64,000 nucleotides of DNA, from contig LATX02000193.1 in the NCBI GenBank assembly GCA_001466705.2, positions 186,001-250,000 on the forward strand, written 5' to 3'. How positions within the stretch are numbered: the stretch's first letter is position 1; the number at the start of each line of letters is the position of its first letter. Under the pieces are notes generated by a model that was given only the letters and a program-made list of their open reading frames with translations, was not told the DNA's origin and searched no databases. Positions 57,985-64,000 of this stretch are shown here, in pieces. The translations under genes and the position numbers were made by a program. Source of the DNA: Moniliophthora roreri. Lineage: Eukaryota > Basidiomycota > Agaricomycetes > Agaricales > Marasmiaceae.

Positions 57985-58134
57985 CCCTGTCATCGGCTCT
58001 CAAAACATTTAGAACGAGGATGTTTATTGAACGCTTAGGGGTAGGTAGTTTAGGTATTTATAATAGATGATATATATGTAGAGATCATTCATAGCGGGTC
58101 TAGTTACTAATTGGCCATGACCGAAGCCGGTTTC
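57985..58134. repeat. Shared 3' flank of P450 copies 3 and 4
   Basis: The strings AAAACATTTAGAACGAGGATGT, AGGGGTAGGTAGTTTAGGT and TTACTAATTGGC occur here and at 53287-53402 in the same order just beyond the stop codons. The duplicated unit thus contains downstream DNA as well as the gene. Confidence 0.75.
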
Positions 58135-60368
58135 TTAACAAACAAGTCTGATACGAAGCGGTAGGCCCTTCCCACTGCCTCTCACAAATGGCGACTGAAC
58201 GGGATACCCTTGCTTGATCAGAATGTCCTCCCTAGGCACAGCCAATTCGAATTCAAATGTCCTGATAAGAACGAACAGCAGTGCTTTCATCCTACCAGAA
58301 AACAATTAGGTACGAGATAGAGAACCTACAAGGCAACAATACTCACTCGACCAGCGAGAACCTCCATCCGATGCAGGCATGGGCGCCGCTAAAGAAGGTT
58401 ATGAGGTGATTGACCACTCCTGGGATACCCGAAACGGTATTGGGGAGGTTCTCCCAACGTTCAGGTCTGCAATTTCATCGTAAGAGTCGCAGAAAGCTAA
58501 AACAGGTAAAACCCTTACTTGAATTCAGGAGCATCTTCACCCGAGTTTCTTGTCTCGATTAAGCCCAGTAATAGGTATGGCAAAACGCTGGCCCTTCTTG
58601 ATCCTATCGAGAAAGTAAGTTTCCTAATGGCTGCCTCAACACGACACGCACCTCAGTTCGTCGTGAACGTCGCCATTTTTATCCCTGAAGGGCCCGGTCA
58701 AAGGGATCACATCGTCCTTCAATGCAACTCGGTGAATTTCAGGGACAGGGGGATACAGCCGAAGCGCCTCTCGAACGACGCTGTCCAGGTAAGGTAAGGC
58801 GTTTAGTTGATCCATTGAAGGCATTTCCGTTGGAACAGACATAATTTCTTGCCGAAGTTTGGTCTGTGCCTCGACGTTGCCAGTCAGGGCAAAAAGCGCC
58901 CAAGTAGTGGCAGTACTGGGAGCGAAGGTACGGGAATGTAAGGGTTTAAGCTTTACCTGGTGGTTTCATGACCGGCGACTAGGAAAGTAGTTATCTCTGG
59001 AAGGGAACGAGATGATGGCGCTTGCAAGAGTGGAGCAGGCTACGTCAACACTTACGAGCTAAAAACTCGCGTTGGACTGGACCAATAACGACAGAAGATC
59101 CTTAGCCCCTTTCGCATCTACGGATAGAGCGGCCTTGCCGTCAGCCACAAGTTGTCTTCCAATCCGAGAAATTGTGTTCCGAGCCTGCCGTATCGCGCTA
59201 TTGCTTTCTGGCTATACATAATCATCATCAACAAGATATCATGAGGACAGGCATAAAAGAGAGACCTCACCAATAGACGCAAAACCGGGAAGAAAATCTT
59301 CAACAGAACCGGTGCAGTCATTTGACCGCGGGAAGCCTGGGCAAGAGCGACATTGAGCTCGTTCGGTTCCCCTTGCAAGGAGTGGAAATCGTAGTTGAAA
59401 CCTAGACAGGATAAGCTACTGCATGATAAAAGATAAGAATAGTGCCTACCTGCTTTGCCAATCACGTCCAGAGTCATTCGGGATAACCATATCATTGCAT
59501 CGACGCGACCAGTTTCATCATTGCCAATGGCGTTCGCCCATGCGTCGCGAAGCTATGACAGGTTTCGATAAATAAACGCCAGTTACGTTGCTGACTCATG
59601 AAGCGTTCACCTCGATTGATTTGTCCACGAATATTTTCGTTAAGCCTCTTATTTGTGCAGGTCCAAATGCCGGGTTCTGAACATTCATGTCAGAGCGATT
59701 TGAGATAATGGATCATCGCAATCGGGCAGCGTACCATGACTCTGCGCTATAAGAAAGTTAGATTTCTGCACGTCGAATACAAAGGATTGACTGCCCACCT
59801 GTTTCTTGTGCTCATCTTGCTCCGGGACGGCGAGGCCTTTGGAGTTGAGTGAGTGAGGCGCTTTCTACACTAGAGTCAGGTGTACCAGGCCCGGCCACAC
59901 GGATCAAGAGGTAACGATCCTGGTCTGGCTTCACGTAGCAGTAGTCATTCTTGAGGACGTGTGTGAGACCTTTCAAATCTGCAACGATGATTTCTGAACG
60001 CTGAACAACACAATACTTAGATACGGTTTACCACAAGTATAAAGTTACCTACGCCGAAGAATGCTGCGCGTTTATGAATACGTCCATATTGGTTAATCCA
60101 ATTGTTGGTAATAGAGGCATTATCCTATGAATATGTTTGAGTACTGGTGAAGATAAATGGAGCCAAAACAACCTACGTCTTCATAGAGCTCTTTTCTATT
60201 TCCCAGCGGAAGACTGTGATTCGGTGGACCAGGGAGATGGCTGTTTGATGTGATATACAGACTGTATACATAGGAGAGAAAGGGCACTAAGAAGATCGAG
60301 GAGACAGAGATGCCAATCCATTGAAGAAGCAAGCGGAAGTCGTATGCAAGATGGAGGTTGAAGGTCAT
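58135..60368 (-). pseudogene. Cytochrome P450 no. 4 (tandem copy c), disabled
   Basis: The same 14-exon plan is recognisable: 60368-60177, 60124-60053, 60000-59886, 59836-59799, 59746-59735, 59676-59611, 59552-59450, 59401-59271, 59211-59056, then exons down to 58135. Exon 8 has lost three codons in frame. Exon 9 is 156 nt instead of 196: a 40-bp deletion shifts the frame and creates TAG at 59059-59061, before helix I. In exon 12 a 2-bp deletion near 58541 (CTCGGGTGAAG against CTCTGGGGTGAAG in copy 3) shifts the frame again. The heme loop reads [13 protein letters not shown]. Splice sites elsewhere remain GT-AG and the TATA element is kept, so inactivation looks recent. A truncated N-terminal product of about 280 residues could still be made but would lack the heme ligand. 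Confidence 0.88.
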
Positions 60369-60406
60369 CGTACGAATGCTTGAGGGTAAGCAGAGAGGCC
60401 GAATGA

Positions 60407-60417
60407 CTTTATATATA
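60407..60417 (-). promoter_or_regulatory. TATA box of P450 no. 4
   Basis: TATATATAAAG followed by TCATTCGG on the minus strand, about 40 bp before the ATG; a variant of the element shared by copies 2 and 3. Confidence 0.5.
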
Positions 60418-61577
60418 GGAGGTTCGACCTAGACCAGAAATAGAGTACAATCATCGATGAATGCCAGAGTGGACGAACCTGGCACCAGGAATATGAGTAG
60501 GAACAATGTACATTCACCGCTAGTAGTGGACACTCACGATACTCGGGGTAACGGAAAGTGATGGCTCATTGATTCTAGGCAACGCGCCATGATTTTTCAT
60601 GCACTCCATTCCGGCCACATCAATGCAACTGTTGATCGAATGTGCTCAGTACAATTTTTATAGATGAGGAAAAAGCTCTGCAAACAGGATAGGCAGTTAA
60701 ACAGATATACATGAGTGATGAAAAGGCAAAAATTTCGGTGGCAGAAGAGTGATATCATATTTAGTGGACCGTTACTTTCCGTAGTAACCCCGGGCCCGAG
60801 CAGACGAGCGCTACTTACTCATTTGTCCCCGATTTCGGCGGCAAAAATCAAGTCGCCAATCGCTTTCCATGAGCCGCACACCAACGAACTCAGCATAAGG
60901 AGGATGCGCGCCGTTCGCCTGCTCCTATCCGCATACTCCGCAAACTTCGGGAAGAGATCGCCACATGCCGTGGGGCGGAGCATTGGCGGAAGAACACCCT
61001 TGAGGAGTCCTCAAGAGATCCTGGCGGCCAGAGAGGCTTGACTATGTGCCTGAGAATGTATCGCACCGTAGGTTCAGGAGACAACTTTAACTTTCCTTGC
61101 GCTGGAGCCAAAAATCCGTTCTCTTCTCCGTAATCCTCAAATGAATCCACCTTCACGCTCCTGAACCGTGTACGCCCTTGATGGATCCGAGTTGCAGGGT
61201 GGTAAGAAGTCCGCAGGTTACAAAATGCAGGTATTGCGGCCCCAGGATTAGATTCAGGAGTGAAGAACGATTTCATTCTGTTCAAAAAACTGATGATTTT
61301 TGATGCCGAATGTAGTCCTGGATCTGAGTTGGGTGATGATGGACGCGGAGAGAAAAATGCCGGTGCTGCTGGCAGCCGCGTCATTTATTCGGTTTCATTC
61401 CCACGTACACAGGTCGACCGTCCTTACTGAGGGTTGAGAATTTCATTGAAAATTTTGTTATCATTAGGGTAATTGTGGAATTAACATAACACTAATCAAC
61501 ATAACACTAAATACTAATGAAGTAATATCCACTAACCTAAGAAGAAAAGTAAATCTTAGAGAATCCCTAATCTACTT
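60418..61577. other. Intergenic region
   Basis: About 1.2 kb. A minus-strand ORF of 164 codons at 60890-61384 has no domain or splice support. Part of it (61140-61300) resembles DNA at 52440-52680, suggesting an older flank of the P450 duplication. 61440-61560 is AT-rich with ACATAACACTAA repeated. Confidence 0.35.
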
Positions 61578-62346
61578 TCACAAGCTCACGCCAACGCCCA
61601 AAATTGCATTCAAAGTCACGCTAGCTCCCAGCTGAACACACAAAGGGATGAAAGCGCTGATCTGAGCCATGAGCGATGTAGAAAACCCAATATCGAGCGT
61701 CAGGCATAGATGAATGAAGACGCCGGGGGTGATACACGAATCCTCAAGGATCTTGACTACCAGGTCAAGCTCAACGTTGACGGCGAGTTTCAGGACGGAA
61801 AGACATGCGCTCACAACGACATGCAGGGAGAAGGTCAGCTTTGGTGGTACAAGTAAATGACTCGGAGCAGATGGTCACTTACTGACAAGACCGACCAAGA
61901 TGCTAGCGAACGTTTCCACAGACACAGTTATGTCGCTATGGGCAGCATCGGCTAAAAGAACGCTCAAGTCAACGTTCGCGTCGATGTACAATTGGAGCTG
62001 GGCATTGGTATCAATGAGGATGTCCTTCATATCCTGAACGATGATGGGTGAAATGACGTCGGGCGTGCATCCTCCAGCAGGTAAGTTCTCTGTTGGCGGT
62101 ATCAGTAACGGTATTAGAAAGGAAGGGTTTAAAGAGGATACTGACTAAGTTTGTCAGCCAACGGTGATATCTTAGCCTGGACTCCGTGAACAAGAACAGG
62201 AAGCGACTTCTCCTTCGCCTCCCGCATTGAGCGTCTAAGATGTTCAGCTGGGGGATGTCGGCGTGTATCGCCAAGCAGTAGCGAAGGTGGCCGTGGCCAG
62301 AGCACCGATGAGGTACATAATATGAGATGGAACGGAAGGAAGGCAT
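61578..62346 (-). pseudogene. Hydrophobic secreted-type protein, relative of 29150-29874; reading frame probably damaged
   Basis: The ATG at 62346 begins MPSFRSISYY, matching PSFRAVLYY of the pseudogene at 29 kb. The next recognisable block, YLIGALATATFATA, is in a second frame and REAKEKSLPVLVHG in a third, which fits one extra G after YY and a 7-bp deletion near 62230. The middle and end are well preserved: NLPAGGCTPDVISPI, QLQLYIDANVDLSVLL, VETFASILVGLV, then ACLSVLKLAVNVELDLVV to the stop at 61578. The last intron has a weak acceptor: TGCATGTCGTT stands where the relative has CCCAGGTTGTC. Either the gene is spliced in a way I cannot see or it too is decayed. The protein type is small, Ala/Leu/Val-rich with a signal-like start; function unknown. 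Confidence 0.5.
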
Positions 62347-62611
62347 CGCGTTGGCTGGTTGGAGAGAAGAAGACCAGAGCAGATAGTCTGGAAGTGAATT
62401 CCACTACAGAAATAGCCTTTAGTACTGGCTTTTATACATCTCGTTGGTGAGTGCGATACTTGACGCGGTCCGAAACGACACACGATCAAAGGCGTGACTT
62501 GACCCTGAAACACCACCCGAGACGTCGTGGCGTTGGAGGTTTTGAACTTGTAATATACATGTTCGAACTTGTATTACCGATACACTGCTGAGCCTGAGCT
62601 GCGTTTGTGGG

Positions 62612-64000
62612 CTAATCACGACCACGGAAACCACCAGAGAACCACGCATTATCGGAAAAGTACCCGGTCACTCTATTTGGCTCGAGCTGCAAATGCGCGC
62701 TTGCCCATGGGTTTCGTCGGGGACCGAGTCCAGGTATTAGTTTGGCACCAGCAAGCCGAAGGAGTGTGGCTTCACCAACAGCTTCATCGCGAGTGTATGA
62801 CTAGAAGCAACGCGGTGAGTACCTCAGCAGCGAAGACCTGGGGGCAGACGTACAGTAAACACAGATGGGACCCCCTCATCTACTAAAAGCTCCATTGTAT
62901 CTTGCCACTGCTCATGAGACTCAATAGAACCGTTGTTGAACGCAATCGCTAGGTCGGGTTTGGTATACTTGCGACCTGCCTTTTCGACGTATTCATGATA
63001 GCGGCTACATAGAGGTAAGTACGGAGGCGTAAGACCATCGAGAGGCGAACTCACTGCGCTTGTACCTCCACTGACATAACACGATGCTTCTCTGTACAAT
63101 CTGGGCACGATTCCATCGTCAGCGAAGTCCCAGGTCGGGGATTTTCTACTGTGTTCAGTTTGGGTCCACAGAGGAGAACATGTAGCGTCTTCAAAGCGGG
63201 CAGGCGATGGATGATTTCTTCGAACATTTGGGCGAAAAGGGTTTCGTTGCGTGCGGCACCAAGAACCTACAGGGTGATTAGAAATACACCTAAGAATAGA
63301 CATTGACTCACATGCACCGTCATCGACGTCTTCTTCGTCCAGCTATCATCTGCACCATTGAATATTTGCAGAACATAGAGAGTAGTCATTGGCATTGACA
63401 ACGCATCCGAAGCTGACCTCAGGCAGCCTTGCAGAGCAATGGTATTCGCTCCATCCATACCATACTCATCCAAGAAATCCTTCCCAAACTCCTTGAGCCA
63501 GTTTTTTGGAGGAAGTCTTAACGGTTTCCACTCTGGCTTGGACCTTTTGGGTAGCCAACCTAGCGAACGACCGTCTTCCGACATGGTTTGATGGAAGTCA
63601 ATGTCGACGCGGATTTCTTGATTGAGCTTGCATTGCGTCTTCCCTTCGTAAGCGGTACCTTCGAAGGGCTCTTTGGCATGTAGAGGGTAAACGGCATCCC
63701 AGTGCTCTTGGCAGCAGTAGAAAGTGAGACCGCAGTCGGGGCATTCTTTGAGCTCGCGTCGGGGAGAGGTTGTGGATTCCATGCGAATGACACGGTCTGT
63801 TCGAGCACAGGCCATACAGCTCCTCTGCCAACCGACGATGTTTTGCTCAATGTTGGTCAAAGGGCGCTTGAGAGCACGCTTCAAAAAATGCCTTTCGGTC
63901 CTCCCAAATCTCCTGCATAACCGGTTCACAAGTTCCATATCGGTGTGACAGCGATCGTCTACACTAGAAAGCAGAGTCCATCGTGTCCTCGCGTCTTTCT
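62612..64000 (-). CDS. MYND/MSS51_C family protein no. 2, N-terminus outside window
   Basis: Visible exons: from the right edge region (first visible exon begins near 63960) to 63312, 63266-63055, 63004-62854 and 62800-62612. The protein is homologous to the gene at 40939-42861: CMACARTDRVIRME, CPDCGLTFYCCQEHWDAVYPLH (20 residues of this are the second Cys/His cluster), SMTVHVLGAARNE, LHVLLCGPKL, KPDLAIAFNNGSIES and RNPWASAHL, ending GGFRGRD. The typical N-terminal MYND finger should lie beyond base 64000. The intron pattern differs: no intron at the CMAC/ARTD junction and none where paralogue 1 has its GC-AG intron. The two genes sit about 20 kb apart on the same strand and bracket the kinase and the P450 array. 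Confidence 0.82.

Noticed and set aside
60890..61384. 164-codon minus-strand ORF
   Set aside because: No domain, no splice partners, and part of it resembles non-coding DNA at 52440-52680, so it is probably duplicated spacer.

Overview
The window looks like genomic DNA from a mushroom-forming basidiomycete (Agaricomycetes, probably Agaricales-like). Genes are broken by many introns of about 43-90 bp, and several families typical of that class are present: DUF6535 membrane proteins, MYND/MSS51_C proteins, a STE3-type pheromone receptor with a CaaX pheromone precursor, F-box-like proteins and expanded P450s. Exon structures were assembled by eye from splice consensus and reading-frame continuity; where two paralogues exist I used one to check the other. 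No tRNA, rRNA or CRISPR array was recognised.

Layout. 0-10.6 kb, housekeeping-like genes: a type II membrane protein cut by the left edge (-), a DUF6535 protein (+), an IML2/TTC39-family TPR protein (+, 14 exons), an F-box-like protein (-) and an RGG-rich acidic protein (-). 10.6-13.6 kb holds a non-autonomous hAT-like element of about 0.9 kb. 13.6-28.1 kb is a mating-type-like segment: a seven-helix protein (+), an Agaricomycete hypothetical protein with a decayed partial copy behind it (+), a STE3 receptor (+), a pheromone precursor ending in C-V-I-T (+), small inverted-repeat elements, then a second seven-helix paralogue facing the other way (-). 29-40.8 kb is accessory: a dead hydrophobic-protein gene, P450 no. 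1 (+), two secreted FAD-linked oxidases in divergent orientation, a sulfotransferase-like gene with an apparent frameshift, and a possible dibasic-repeat secreted peptide precursor. 40.9-48.4 kb: MYND/MSS51_C gene no. 1 (-) and a CLA4-type PAK kinase (+). 49.4-60.4 kb: three tandem P450 copies (-), the third a pseudogene, produced by a roughly 4.1 kb tandem duplication that includes flanking DNA. 61.5-64 kb: a relative of the dead gene at 29 kb and a second MYND/MSS51_C gene cut by the right edge.

How the genes may work together. The receptor and the pheromone precursor form a plausible pheromone/receptor (B-type) mating module, and both promoters carry a GAACAAAG core at similar distance. 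CLA4-type PAK kinases act in Cdc42 polarity signalling, so its presence on the same segment may be functional or only linkage. P450 no. 1, the two FAD oxidases and the sulfotransferase-like gene sit together like a small oxidative metabolism cluster, but no backbone synthase is visible. Recurring oddities are GC-AG introns in four genes, 11-19 nt micro-exons, and several cases of one functional and one decayed paralogue.
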